The position numbers and the translations under genes are program-made. Positions 56,008-64,000 of a stretch of DNA of 64,000 bases are shown here, piece by piece (position 1 is the stretch's first letter; each line of letters begins with the position of its first letter). The DNA is from an uncultured Clostridium sp. (GTDB lineage: Bacteria; Bacillota; Clostridia; TANB77; CAG-508). Below the pieces are notes generated by a model, which was not told the origin of the DNA, did not search any database, and worked only from the letters and a program-made list of their open reading frames with translations. The DNA lies in assembly GCA_900553945.1 (NCBI GenBank), contig USFR01000005.1:62001-126000 (forward strand), written 5' to 3'.

Positions 56008-57603
56008 TTAATTATTATATTCTTTTATATTAATAGTTTTATACATATTTTGAGTTACGCAAACCATATCATCAAGATTGACAACACCTTTTTTTCCAAA
56101 GTCACAATCCTCAACATACTCTGGATTTTCTGATGAATAACCATTAGCATTCATAATATCAACCATATCATTTAAGTCTACAATCTGACTTCTATCAGCA
56201 TCACCTTCATCAAGTATCTGAGTACCTAAATCTATTTCCTCATCTTTTGATATGTTAATTGTTTTTATAACATTTGACAAAAATCCAGACTTTTCAAATA
56301 ATAAATCATAATTGCCAGGAATAACATATAAAGTAAACTCTCCTTCATCATCTGATATAGCACTTATTTCTGGTGTCATTCCATCAATATAATCCATTGT
56401 TACTTTGCTTGGATCTGAACCATCCAAAAGAATGTTATCCCAAACAATATCGCCAGGTTTAAACAATTTTATATCAGCAATATATTTAACATACACTCCA
56501 TATGACTCTTGAACACTTTCTCTTAATCCATCTCCAAGTTGAACTTTTCCTTTAAGCTTTCCACATGGTCTTTTTATAACCAACTTATATGTTTTAGAAA
56601 TTGCTGTATTCTCGGCTGTAACAATTATTTCAATCGTTGTATCACCTTTGCCAAGCTCCATCAGGGTAATTTCATCAGTAATATCCAGAGAATCATCTGT
56701 TATATTTACAATTTCATATGTTACATTGCCATCATCATCAACCTTTGGCTTCTTAATTTGAACTGTTGATAATTTATCAGCTTTCTTAATACTTAATTTT
56801 GCTTTATCAACATACTCTAAAATTTCTGTAGAATATTCTAAAGTATCTTTATCAAATTTAGGATCTAAAGTATATTCTCTATAATCTCCATCTTCATCAG
56901 AACCGTTACTCAATTTCAAATCAGCCAAATCAGCATTTTTAGATTTAAGATCTAAAGTAAAAATAAATAATGATTGATTTTGATAATTATTGCTATTATT
57001 AGTTACTACCTTAATACCAGTAGTTGGTGAATTCGTACCAGTTTTTAATTTAATGTCATCAGTAGTTATGTCACCGTCACCCATCTGAAAACTAATCCTA
57101 GCAACAACTGCCTCATCTGGAACTTCGATTCTAGTATCATTATTATCATCTTTAAAATAATCATTAGTTCCTGTCCTCTCATCTTTACCAAGAATTGAAT
57201 AAATCATTCTCAGTTCACCATTAGAAGGTTCCATTTCCATCATATCCATGAATTTTTCAAATCCATTTATATATGAAAAATTACTTGGAATATCATCAGC
57301 ATCATTTACATCAATTGCCTGATTTGTAGTCATATCCGACGGAGTCAGTAAACTATCATTATATTGCAACCTCAGATCCATTCCTTTAATATTCAAATGT
57401 TTCAATCTAACTTCTATTATTAATTGCTTTTTACCATTAACCTCTGCTCTAGAAATAGCCCTATATTCAACCTTTTGATCATCTGTAGGTTCCAGAACAG
57501 TTACGCCATAAGAAAATTTCATTGGTATAAATAGAAACGTCATTACAACAATTAAAATAAATACTAGCAATTTCTTTTTAATAATTTGAACATTTGATGA
57601 CAA
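56008..57603 (-). CDS. Secreted cohesin-like / cadherin-like / dockerin-like protein
   Basis: 531 residues. Signal peptide at about 8-33 (IIKKKLLVFILIVVMTFLF ... SYG). About 40-215 is a cohesin-like beta-sandwich (KQLIIEVRLKHLNIKGMDLRLQYNDSLLTPS ... VARISFQMGD). About 230-345 is a cadherin-like sandwich ending TAENTAISKTYKLVIKRP. About 350-460 is CnaB-like (GKLKGKVQLGDG ... GEFTLYVIPGNYDLLFEKSGF). About 468-525 is a dockerin-like pair (DADRSQIVDLNDMVDIMNANGY, DCDFGKKGVVNLDDMVCVTQ). The start is TTG: AAGGAGG lies 9 nt before TTG 57603 and the next Met falls inside the hydrophobic core. Its C-terminal order (cadherin-like, CnaB-like, dockerin-like) matches that of the giant protein before its M23 domain. 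Middle gene of the operon. Confidence 0.88.
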   Translation of the reverse strand: MSSNVQIIKKKLLVFILIVVMTFLFIPMKFSYGVTVLEPTDDQKVEYRAISRAEVNGKKQLIIEVRLKHLNIKGMDLRLQYNDSLLTPSDMTTNQAIDVNDADDIPSNFSYINGFEKFMDMMEMEPSNGELRMIYSILGKDERTGTNDYFKDDNNDTRIEVPDEAVVARISFQMGDGDITTDDIKLKTGTNSPTTGIKVVTNNSNNYQNQSLFIFTLDLKSKNADLADLKLSNGSDEDGDYREYTLDPKFDKDTLEYSTEILEYVDKAKLSIKKADKLSTVQIKKPKVDDDGNVTYEIVNITDDSLDITDEITLMELGKGDTTIEIIVTAENTAISKTYKLVIKRPCGKLKGKVQLGDGLRESVQESYGVYVKYIADIKLFKPGDIVWDNILLDGSDPSKVTMDYIDGMTPEISAISDDEGEFTLYVIPGNYDLLFEKSGFLSNVIKTINISKDEEIDLGTQILDEGDADRSQIVDLNDMVDIMNANGYSSENPEYVEDCDFGKKGVVNLDDMVCVTQNMYKTINIKEYNN

Positions 57604-57643
57604 CTATCTACACCTCCTTTTCTTTTCATTAATAAATAATTTA

Positions 57644-58144
57644 TCATTTTGTATATTCCTCCACTGGAACGCTATTAATTCTTTTAACTTCAAAAGTATC
57701 TGCACTAATTTCAACTGTATTTTCTTTAGAAGAAATAAAATAGTAATAGTTGCCTTTCCTTGTAATCTTGAGCACCTCTAATTCAGTATCATCTACATTT
57801 TCGCCAAGCTCTTTAAACTTAGCTCTAGCAACCTTTACAGCTTTTTCTTCATCGCTATATTCTTTGCTATCAACATCATTATCTTTCTTAAAACTAATTA
57901 AATTGATAACTTTTCCTTCAAATACATTTTTATATTTATCTAAAGCAAGCAATGCACAAAAGATTGCAATAGCTATAACTATAAGTACAAAAATGTTTTT
58001 AAAAAACTTTTTTGCTTTAATACGAGTAATTTTTTCAACCATCTTTTCTGAATTTTCAGCATCACTAGAAATACAGTTATCAACTTCATTAGTTGTAATC
58101 TTTTCTTCATTATTATCTGCTGGCATCACTTTCTTTTCTTCCAT
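57644..58144 (-). CDS. Single-pass membrane protein with PepSY-like outer domain
   Basis: 166 residues. An acidic cytoplasmic N-terminus (1-45), a membrane segment at about 49-68 (IFVLIVIAIAIFCALLAL), then an outer domain of about 90 residues. Within it, EEKAVKVARAKFKELG, LEVLKITRKGNYYYFISSKENTVEISADTFEVKRI resembles a PepSY/YpeB fold (helix, then strands ending in a tyrosine/phenylalanine-rich hairpin). PepSY domains often inhibit or regulate proteases, but no partner protease is evident here; HtrA at 4165 is distant. AAAGGAG precedes ATG 58144. First gene of the surface-protein operon, 40 nt before the TTG-start gene. Confidence 0.72.
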   Translation of the reverse strand: MEEKKVMPADNNEEKITTNEVDNCISSDAENSEKMVEKITRIKAKKFFKNIFVLIVIAIAIFCALLALDKYKNVFEGKVINLISFKKDNDVDSKEYSDEEKAVKVARAKFKELGENVDDTELEVLKITRKGNYYYFISSKENTVEISADTFEVKRINSVPVEEYTK

Positions 58145-58335
58145 AAAAATCTCCTTTATAATTTATTTCGAAGCGCATTATTCCTACAACTTCGTTTCAC
58201 TATCCCCTACTTTACTCTGTTTTTTTATAAAGTCAATGTAAAAAATTTTAAAAAATACTCAAAACACTAATCTAAAAAGACAAATGTAACAAAGCGATTC
58301 TTATAATATCAATATCTCTTTACATAAAAAACGAC

Positions 58336-58372
58336 AAAAAAAGGCACTAAATTTCTTTTTAGTGTCTTTTTT
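58336..58372. terminator. Bidirectional terminator-like hairpin
   Basis: GGCACTAAA pairs with TTTAGTGTC, with A and T runs outside on both sides. It separates the operon promoter region (58145-58335, no gene seen) from 58373-58612, in which no gene is seen either. No ORF uses it in an obvious way. Confidence 0.6.
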
Positions 58373-58452
58373 ATTACAAAAACTAATATTTTCAGCGGGA
58401 ATTTAACTTTAAACATATATTTGACTTCTGCGTTTTCAAGAATCGTAAAAAG

Positions 58453-58473
58453 TTATCCACAGGATCATCCACA
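58453..58473 (+). promoter_or_regulatory. Second pair of DnaA-box-like sites
   Basis: TTATCCACA (58453-58461, perfect) and TCATCCACA (58465-58473, one mismatch), 12 bp apart, same orientation. Confidence 0.55.
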
Positions 58474-58576
58474 GTTGTTTAATAGCTTCCATATTGTACC
58501 AAATAGAAGTGTTCCCCATAAAACAATATCATCCTAAACCTAGCTTCCGTAATACATTTGCTAAATTAAGATACTA

Positions 58577-58606
58577 AAAATACTTGATTTACATAGCAAG
58601 TATTTT
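58577..58606. repeat. Perfect 10-bp inverted repeat
   Basis: AAAATACTTG (58577-58586) and CAAGTATTTT (58597-58606), 10-nt loop. T runs lie on both strands, so it could also act as a weak bidirectional terminator. Confidence 0.6.
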
Positions 58607-58613
58607 ATTGCGC

Positions 58614-58644
58614 AAAAAAGAACGTTGCTCCTAACAACGCTCTT
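58614..58644 (-). terminator. Terminator of the HEXXH gene
   Basis: Minus strand AAGAGCGTTG ... CAACGTTCTT (one internal mismatch), followed by TTTTT. Confidence 0.75.
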
Positions 58645-58666
58645 CCAATTCATATTATTTTTTAAT

Positions 58667-59767
58667 TTACTCTCCAAAAATAAACTCTTTTAGTGTGCAA
58701 ATAATCTCTCTAACTTTTGACATTTTTTTAACAGAAATCTCCATTGGTAAAAACTCACCATACTCTTTAGGAATATCAACAACTCTACCATATTTAACAA
58801 TCTGATTCTTTTTAAAAGAAATATCATCCATCATCTTCTTGCAAAAATCATCATAAAAACTATAATTCTCAGGCAAGATTAAATACTTTCTAAACTCAAC
58901 TAATTCTTCTTCAAACTCACGAATATCATCAAAAGTATCAATTTTAACAAATCTCTTTTTAAAACAATTCTCAATAATCATATTTTGAATTTTTAAACAA
59001 ATAGAAGTAATATTTTTCTTCTTTCCCTCAATCTGACGTTGTAATAATTTTGACTTTTCACCTGAAGCCTCTGAAATCTGCAACTTATGAGACAACCTAG
59101 ACAACTCATTTTCCAAATGCAACAATTTATCAAGATCCATCTCAACCTCATAAAAAGTATCCGGCGTAGAATTGCTTGTAAAAGCTCTCTCAAACATTGG
59201 TGAACTATAAAGCGTACTAAAATACAAAGCTTCATCACCAGTAAAAAATGTCATTTGAGAAACAAGCGCACACTCCAAAGGATAAAACTCTGGACTCTCT
59301 GAAACGAAAGACATTCCATAATATGTAACATTATCAAATATAGGCTCTCTTGCCGTTCTACACGCAATCAATTGAACAGCCGCCTCATTCAAAGCCAAAC
59401 CAGTCGCACTATTCAAGTCGTACAACCCAAGTTTAACAAGATTCCCTTTTTCATCTTTAAATTCCTGCAAATAATGTATACACTCATGTATTGCAGCAAT
59501 ATCCATCTTATTTAAATCTAATTTTTCATTAAAATATATTGCATTTTTTCCATACACATATTTTGCACTAGCATTATCGTCCATACTCGCAATAAACATG
59601 TCAAGCCTTGATATCTGAATAAAAAGCTCACTCTGAGAAAGATGTAATTCTGGAAAAGACTGACAAATCTTTTCAGAAATAAAAGAAGCAATTTTATTAA
59701 TATTCATCGTATCAAGTTTTCTAACATTACTAATGCCCTCTTTTTTTAGTAATAAACCTATCCCCAT
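58667..59767 (-). CDS. Putative zinc-dependent HEXXH protein, unknown
   Basis: 366 residues from ATG 59767. HECIH at residues 94-98 gives a zincin HEXXH motif, and NEAA with Glu128 about 30 residues later could be the third (gluzincin-like) ligand. A helical charged region at about 210-270 may be a coiled coil (LENELSRLSHKLQISEASGEKSKLLQRQ). No signal peptide, so it is probably cytoplasmic. The frame extends to ATG 59791, but TTAGGAG sits 7 nt before ATG 59767 and the promoter TTGGAA-N16-TATACT would start transcription at about 59789. Peptidase activity is an inference; it could be a degenerate zincin. Located next to the addB operon but with its own promoter. Confidence 0.75.
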   Translation of the reverse strand: MGIGLLLKKEGISNVRKLDTMNINKIASFISEKICQSFPELHLSQSELFIQISRLDMFIASMDDNASAKYVYGKNAIYFNEKLDLNKMDIAAIHECIHYLQEFKDEKGNLVKLGLYDLNSATGLALNEAAVQLIACRTAREPIFDNVTYYGMSFVSESPEFYPLECALVSQMTFFTGDEALYFSTLYSSPMFERAFTSNSTPDTFYEVEMDLDKLLHLENELSRLSHKLQISEASGEKSKLLQRQIEGKKKNITSICLKIQNMIIENCFKKRFVKIDTFDDIREFEEELVEFRKYLILPENYSFYDDFCKKMMDDISFKKNQIVKYGRVVDIPKEYGEFLPMEISVKKMSKVREIICTLKEFIFGE

Positions 59768-59794
59768 AGCCAATCTCCTAAATCTAATCATCTA

Positions 59795-59822
59795 AGTATA
59801 TTATACTAACATTCATTTCCAA
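59795..59822 (-). promoter_or_regulatory. Candidate promoter of the HEXXH gene
   Basis: Minus strand TTGGAA (59817-59822), 16-nt spacer, TATACT (59795-59800). Confidence 0.5.
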
Positions 59823-59854
59823 AAGGTATAACATTTTAATTAAAAAAATATTAC

Positions 59855-59891
59855 AAAACATTAACACTCCGCCAATTTATAGCGAAGTGTT
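59855..59891 (-). terminator. Terminator after addB
   Basis: AACACTCCGC (59863-59872) with GCGAAGTGTT (59882-59891), one wobble. The minus-strand tail AATGTTTTG is only a weak T run. Confidence 0.6.
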
Positions 59892-59895
59892 TAAA

Positions 59896-62800
59896 CTATT
59901 CTTCAGAATTTTGCATAATCTCTTCCATTACAAAATCCTTAGACATATTTCTTATATATCTATACTCATTACCTTTTAACTTTGGATCAAAGTTGCAAAT
60001 AGCCTTATATTCGCAGTATTCACAAGGCGTTTTTTTAGACATATAATAAGGTTTAATATCAATTTTTCCTTTAAAAATTTCATTTGAAATTTCAGAAATT
60101 ATATGTTTTGTATATTTTTGCAATCTATCAAATTTTTCTCTATCCAAAACATTTGACTTTGTCTTACTAATATTTCCTTCCTTGTCTAAATAAACCGGAA
60201 CAGAGTCCGAATAGCTTGATGGGGCAATTTTAGTGTCCATCATTTTTATAATATCAAGATCTGCAACAACCAAACCTTTCATTCTAAATTTCTTATTTAG
60301 TTGTTTCTTTATCTCATCATCACTCAAATTTTTATCTGCTTTAATAATCGTATCAAGCAAATTAAAATATAAAACACCAGCAGACTCAAACTGCTTCTGC
60401 TCAGCCATTTCATCCAAATAAGTAAGTAACTGTATTTGAATACCTGAAACCACCTGATTTAAATCAACATCCTTAACTGAAGATTTGTAATCAATTATTC
60501 TAACATAAGTATTATCAGCAGTTTTAGCAACATCAACTCTATCTATTTTTCCTGTAACAACAACTTGATTACCATTATCCAAAGTTATTTTCATTGGCTT
60601 AAACTCAGCCTTTTCATTAAACTCAATCTCATGGCCATATAACTCAAACTTACTATTTTTCAACTGATCAATAATATAATCAATTGACTCATACACAACT
60701 TTTTTAAGCCTTTTCGTCAACGCAATAAACTTTGGTGAACTTGAAAAAATATAATTTTTGTGCATTCCAAGTTTTTCATTAATAATTTCCTCAATAATTT
60801 TATACAAATCCTCTTTTGAAATAGTCTTAACATCAAAATCTCTAGCTTCAATCTTAGAAAAAACTTCATCAATAACTTCATGCATAAAATTACCTGTGTC
60901 CAAAGGCCTAATCTTAAACTCCTCTTCCTCTTGCAATTTCAAGCCATATTTCAAATGGAAAGAAAAAGGACATCTTCTATATTGCTCAAGTCTTGAAACG
61001 CTTGTACGCAAGCTACCTCCATACATTTTCTTTATATTCTCTTCGGTAACTACTTCAGGAACATTTGAATATTTTGCTCCTCTCAAAATTCGTTGCATTC
61101 TTGTAGGCTCATTCTTTTCATACCACGAAATAACATTCTTCCATTCATCATCAATCTTATCAGTATCAATATATTCTTTATACTTCTCCACCGCTGAATC
61201 CAAAGTTGCCTCTTTTGTTGTTATCTCATAATCCTTCTCAATTACATCACTCTGCTCTTTGATTTTAGGAAAAATCTTTTTAATCTGAGCAATTAAAATT
61301 GAATTTCTAAGAGCCTTTCCTTCCTCATCAGCAATTGGATAAGACAAATATAATTTCTTCTCTGGAGTAGTAAGCACCTTGTAAATATTAAATTGGTTCT
61401 CATACAATAATTCAATTGAATTTTTCGCCAACTCAACATTATGCTCTTTTAGCAACTCTCTATCATTATCATTCAAAAATCCTTCATCCTTAACAACACT
61501 TGGAATTACACCATCATTAAGTCCAATCAAAAATAACGCCTTAATCTCTTTAGATTTTGATCTATCAATATCTCCAAACAAAACTTGATCAAAAGACGTA
61601 GGAATCTTTCCAAATTCAGATTTTGAAATTCCAATCTGAAGAATTTTATTAAACCTATCAAAAGACATTTTCTCATCATCAAAAATCAAAATCATTTCAT
61701 CTAAAACATCGAAAAATAGTTTTATACCATTTCTGTACTCCTCAGCAACCTCAATCTGTCCAGCCTCTTCAAACTCATCAGCCTTATCTAAAATTCTTTG
61801 TTGAACACCATTTTTTTGAATAAACTCATACAAACAAAAACTAATTTCTTTAGCTGTCTTCTCACCTTGAAGCCTCTTTCTAAAATCAAGTATTGGCACA
61901 ATTATCTTATTTTTTGTAGCATTAATTCTCTCTTGAACATCATTTTTTTCCTCATATTCAAAGTCGCCCTTATACCACTTTGTACCTCTTATTCCCCATT
62001 TATTAACATAGTTTTCTAGCAAAAACATGTCATCATCAGGCACATCTAAAATACCAGATTTTATATAAGAAAACATCGCTTCATATGAAAAATTCGTTGT
62101 AAAAATATTAAGCAAAGAAACAATATATTTCATAAGAACATTGTTATCAATATCCTTCTTCTCATCAATAAAAACAGGAATATTAAACTTCTCAAACACA
62201 GATTTAACATTGCTTGAATATGTATCAATATTTGCACAAACAACAGCAATATCTCTAAATCTATATTCATCTTCCTTAACCAATTTCAAAATAGTTTTAG
62301 CAACATTCTCAATTTCACTCATTGGAGTTTGTGCTGAAAATATTGAAATATCCTCAGTTTCAGTTTCCCACCTGGTAGGACTAACTGAATATATACTCTT
62401 TTCTAGGTTTTGAAGCTCTTTGCTTTGAAATTTCTTTGGCTCTCCCATATCAATTCTATCTATAAAACAACCATTTCTCTCAGCAATTTCAAGCAATCTA
62501 TCAGCAGTAATTTTATTAAAATAATAAATACTTTCATCCATGTTATCCACTTTTTCTAAAGAATCTGTGCAAATCGTAACAGTAATCTCCTTAGCAAGAG
62601 TGCATAACTTCTCTATTATTTGATATTCATTTGGCGTAAATCCAGCAAACTCATCAATATAAATTACAGCATCATTAAAAAAATCTACAAGTTCAATATT
62701 TTGTGCAAGTAAATCCAATCTATCCGCTTCATCAATATAATTTCCTTCAATTCTCTTTTGATACTTTTCTAAAATATTTTTTGTATCTGTAAGTTTAAGC

Positions 62801-63240
62801 TGTAAATACTTATCATCAACTTTTTCAATTGTATCTTCAAGCATTTTATAATTTACGTTATGCTTCTTAAACTCAGTTATCATACGCAAAGCCAATTCCA
62901 AATTCTTATCAGAACTACGCAAAAAATTCATATTTTTCTTTAGTGAATCAATCGCATCATACACAATCATTGACTTTCCAATTTTAGATAAATGAGAAGT
63001 AACATTTCCAAGAACCTCTTGAATAACCCTATCCGCCATCCTACTAAGCGTAAGCACTTCAGCGTTTATACTACTATTTCCATCAATCGTTTCAAGCAAA
63101 TGATTCTCCGCAGAAAAAGAGAACTGCTCTGGAACAACAATATATATCTTATTTTTATCTTTAATTTTTTCCTTAATTTCTTTAAAAATTTCCGTGGTTT
63201 TTCCAGAACCACTCTTTCCATAAATAATTCGAAATTCCAT
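59896..63240 (-). CDS. addB: ATP-dependent nuclease/helicase subunit AddB
   Basis: 1114 residues, close to the 1166 of Bacillus subtilis AddB. Subunit of the AddAB double-strand-break resection enzyme. Walker A GKSGSGKT at 8-15. The C-terminal nuclease domain carries VTGKIDRVD and IIDYKSS (Asp and Lys of the RecB-type nuclease). The Fe-S cluster Cys set is present: one Cys in QYRRCPF upstream of the nuclease, then CEYCEYKAIC near the C-terminus. It starts 1 nt after the uracil-DNA glycosylase gene ends, so the two are translationally close. addA is not in the window; a separate addA would be expected elsewhere. Confidence 0.96.
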   Translation of the reverse strand: MEFRIIYGKSGSGKTTEIFKEIKEKIKDKNKIYIVVPEQFSFSAENHLLETIDGNSSINAEVLTLSRMADRVIQEVLGNVTSHLSKIGKSMIVYDAIDSLKKNMNFLRSSDKNLELALRMITEFKKHNVNYKMLEDTIEKVDDKYLQLKLTDTKNILEKYQKRIEGNYIDEADRLDLLAQNIELVDFFNDAVIYIDEFAGFTPNEYQIIEKLCTLAKEITVTICTDSLEKVDNMDESIYYFNKITADRLLEIAERNGCFIDRIDMGEPKKFQSKELQNLEKSIYSVSPTRWETETEDISIFSAQTPMSEIENVAKTILKLVKEDEYRFRDIAVVCANIDTYSSNVKSVFEKFNIPVFIDEKKDIDNNVLMKYIVSLLNIFTTNFSYEAMFSYIKSGILDVPDDDMFLLENYVNKWGIRGTKWYKGDFEYEEKNDVQERINATKNKIIVPILDFRKRLQGEKTAKEISFCLYEFIQKNGVQQRILDKADEFEEAGQIEVAEEYRNGIKLFFDVLDEMILIFDDEKMSFDRFNKILQIGISKSEFGKIPTSFDQVLFGDIDRSKSKEIKALFLIGLNDGVIPSVVKDEGFLNDNDRELLKEHNVELAKNSIELLYENQFNIYKVLTTPEKKLYLSYPIADEEGKALRNSILIAQIKKIFPKIKEQSDVIEKDYEITTKEATLDSAVEKYKEYIDTDKIDDEWKNVISWYEKNEPTRMQRILRGAKYSNVPEVVTEENIKKMYGGSLRTSVSRLEQYRRCPFSFHLKYGLKLQEEEEFKIRPLDTGNFMHEVIDEVFSKIEARDFDVKTISKEDLYKIIEEIINEKLGMHKNYIFSSSPKFIALTKRLKKVVYESIDYIIDQLKNSKFELYGHEIEFNEKAEFKPMKITLDNGNQVVVTGKIDRVDVAKTADNTYVRIIDYKSSVKDVDLNQVVSGIQIQLLTYLDEMAEQKQFESAGVLYFNLLDTIIKADKNLSDDEIKKQLNKKFRMKGLVVADLDIIKMMDTKIAPSSYSDSVPVYLDKEGNISKTKSNVLDREKFDRLQKYTKHIISEISNEIFKGKIDIKPYYMSKKTPCEYCEYKAICNFDPKLKGNEYRYIRNMSKDFVMEEIMQNSEE

Positions 63241-63241
63241 T

Positions 63242-63796
63242 TTACTCCTTATTTGCTTCTCTTACTACTTCTTTTAAATCATTCCAAAAATCAATCTTTT
63301 TAGACTCATCCCTAAGCAATGCAGCCGGATGAAAAGTTGGCATGTACTTTATTCCTTTTCTCTCAATCCATTTTCCCCTTGAAGCCGTTATAGAATACTC
63401 TTTCCCAAGAATCGTCTTTAAAGCCACACTTCCCAATAAAACAATTATCTCAGGCTTAACTAACATCACTTGACTTCTTAAATAATCCAAACAAGCACTA
63501 ACCTCGTCTTGCTCTGGATTCCTATTCATTGGTGGTCTGCACTTCACAACATTTGCAATATACACTTCTTCCCTATCTATTCCAATTCCTTTAAACGCCT
63601 GATTCATAAGTTTACCAGCCTTACCAACAAAAGGTATTCCCTGAATATCCTCGTCCGCCCCAGGGCCTTCACCAATAAACATTATTTTAGCATCCTTATT
63701 TCCAACTCCAAGTACAATATTAGTACGATTATTACACAATTTACATTTGTTACACTTTTGTATTCCGTTTTCTAGTTCTTCAAATGTTTCATACAT
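63242..63796 (-). CDS. Family 4 uracil-DNA glycosylase (Fe-S)
   Basis: 184 residues. Removes uracil from DNA. Cys15, Cys18, Cys86 and Cys102 fall almost exactly where the four Fe-S ligands lie in the Thermotoga maritima enzyme. Motif A is GEGPGADED (42-50) and the C-terminal motif is HPAALLR with His156. Start ATG 63796 has a weak site (GGTGATG). It lies 21 nt after the YfiH-like gene and 1 nt before addB, a DNA-repair pair in one operon. Confidence 0.93.
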   Translation of the reverse strand: MYETFEELENGIQKCNKCKLCNNRTNIVLGVGNKDAKIMFIGEGPGADEDIQGIPFVGKAGKLMNQAFKGIGIDREEVYIANVVKCRPPMNRNPEQDEVSACLDYLRSQVMLVKPEIIVLLGSVALKTILGKEYSITASRGKWIERKGIKYMPTFHPAALLRDESKKIDFWNDLKEVVREANKE

Positions 63797-63817
63797 TTCA
63801 ACATCACCATTTCTCTT

Positions 63818-64000
63818 CTATTCTGTTGACAAGCTTATAATAGCAGTTGACAATTTATATTCTTTTCCTTCTCCCCTAAAAGAATGAATCACATCATTAT
63901 TACATAAGCTACAAATTCCACAGTCATAAATATTTATCTTCTCAATACCTTTTCTCTTTAGTAACTCATTATTTATTCCAACCGTATCTATAAAATATTT
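63818..64000 (-). CDS. YfiH/PgeF (laccase-domain) protein, C-terminal part only
   Basis: 60 C-terminal residues plus the stop codon; the start is beyond the window. The end contains KYFIDTVGINNELLKRKGI ... CGICSLCNND ... SFRGEGKEYKLSTAIISL. This matches the C-terminus of YfiH/PgeF proteins (DLxxxNxxxLxxAGV, CxxC, FFSxRxxGxTxRxAxxIxL), which act in peptidoglycan-precursor editing or as purine nucleoside enzymes. The typical final aromatic/His pattern (FHSFR-type) is partly present as IHSFR. Judged from a short fragment. Confidence 0.75.
   Translation of the reverse strand, partial: KYFIDTVGINNELLKRKGIEKINIYDCGICSLCNNDVIHSFRGEGKEYKLSTAIISLSTE

Overview
The window is strongly AT-rich. It has AGGAGG-type ribosome binding sites, short TTGACA/TATAAT-like promoters and Gram-positive envelope genes (class A PBP, membrane HtrA, AddB, DUF6514-like protein, giant Ig-like surface proteins). 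This points to a low-GC Clostridia member of the Bacillota, perhaps an uncultured gut lineage. No rRNA, tRNA, CRISPR array, transposase or phage gene is visible.

Layout. 1-5.3 kb (minus strand): the 5' part of a PBP1A gene, a DUF6514-like gene, a small membrane protein, a PIN-domain protein and an HtrA-type protease. The stretch around 2.4-4.0 kb looks richer in G+C than its surroundings. 5.4-14.9 kb (plus): a single-module C-A-T-R nonribosomal peptide synthetase, then a histidine kinase, a REC/HD-GYP response regulator, a metallophosphoesterase and a UDP-sugar pyrophosphorylase. The first three are packed like one operon. 15-19.4 kb: a membrane-anchored unknown protein on minus, then three plus-strand paralogous membrane/coiled-coil proteins. 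Each of the three is its own unit with the same promoter, the same structured leader RNA and its own terminator. 19.4-46.7 kb (minus): one 9083-codon gene with an N-terminal membrane anchor, about 14 RCC1 propeller plus Ig-like (BIG2) blocks, about 23 cadherin-like beta-sandwich repeats, a CnaB-like domain, a dockerin-like EF-hand pair and a C-terminal M23 metallopeptidase. 46.7-48.3 kb: an intergenic region with paired DnaA boxes, one small gene and a family of long hairpin repeats. 48.3-58.1 kb (minus): a three-gene envelope operon (PepSY-like membrane protein; cohesin-like/cadherin-like/dockerin-like secreted protein; 2552-residue Big_3-repeat membrane protein with a cohesin-like N-terminus). 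58.7-64 kb (minus): an HEXXH protein, addB, a family 4 uracil-DNA glycosylase and the 3' end of a YfiH/PgeF gene.

How parts may work together. Cohesin-like and dockerin-like modules in three surface proteins suggest a non-covalent surface assembly that includes the giant RCC1/M23 protein. The NRPS probably makes a reductively released (aldehyde or alcohol) product, and the co-transcribed two-component system may control it or respond to it. Most novel: (1) the hairpin family at 47371-48335, whose outer ends, variable arms and tips keep base pairing while the sequence changes; (2) the leader RNA upstream of the three paralogues, which is better conserved than the proteins; (3) the 27-kb gene itself.
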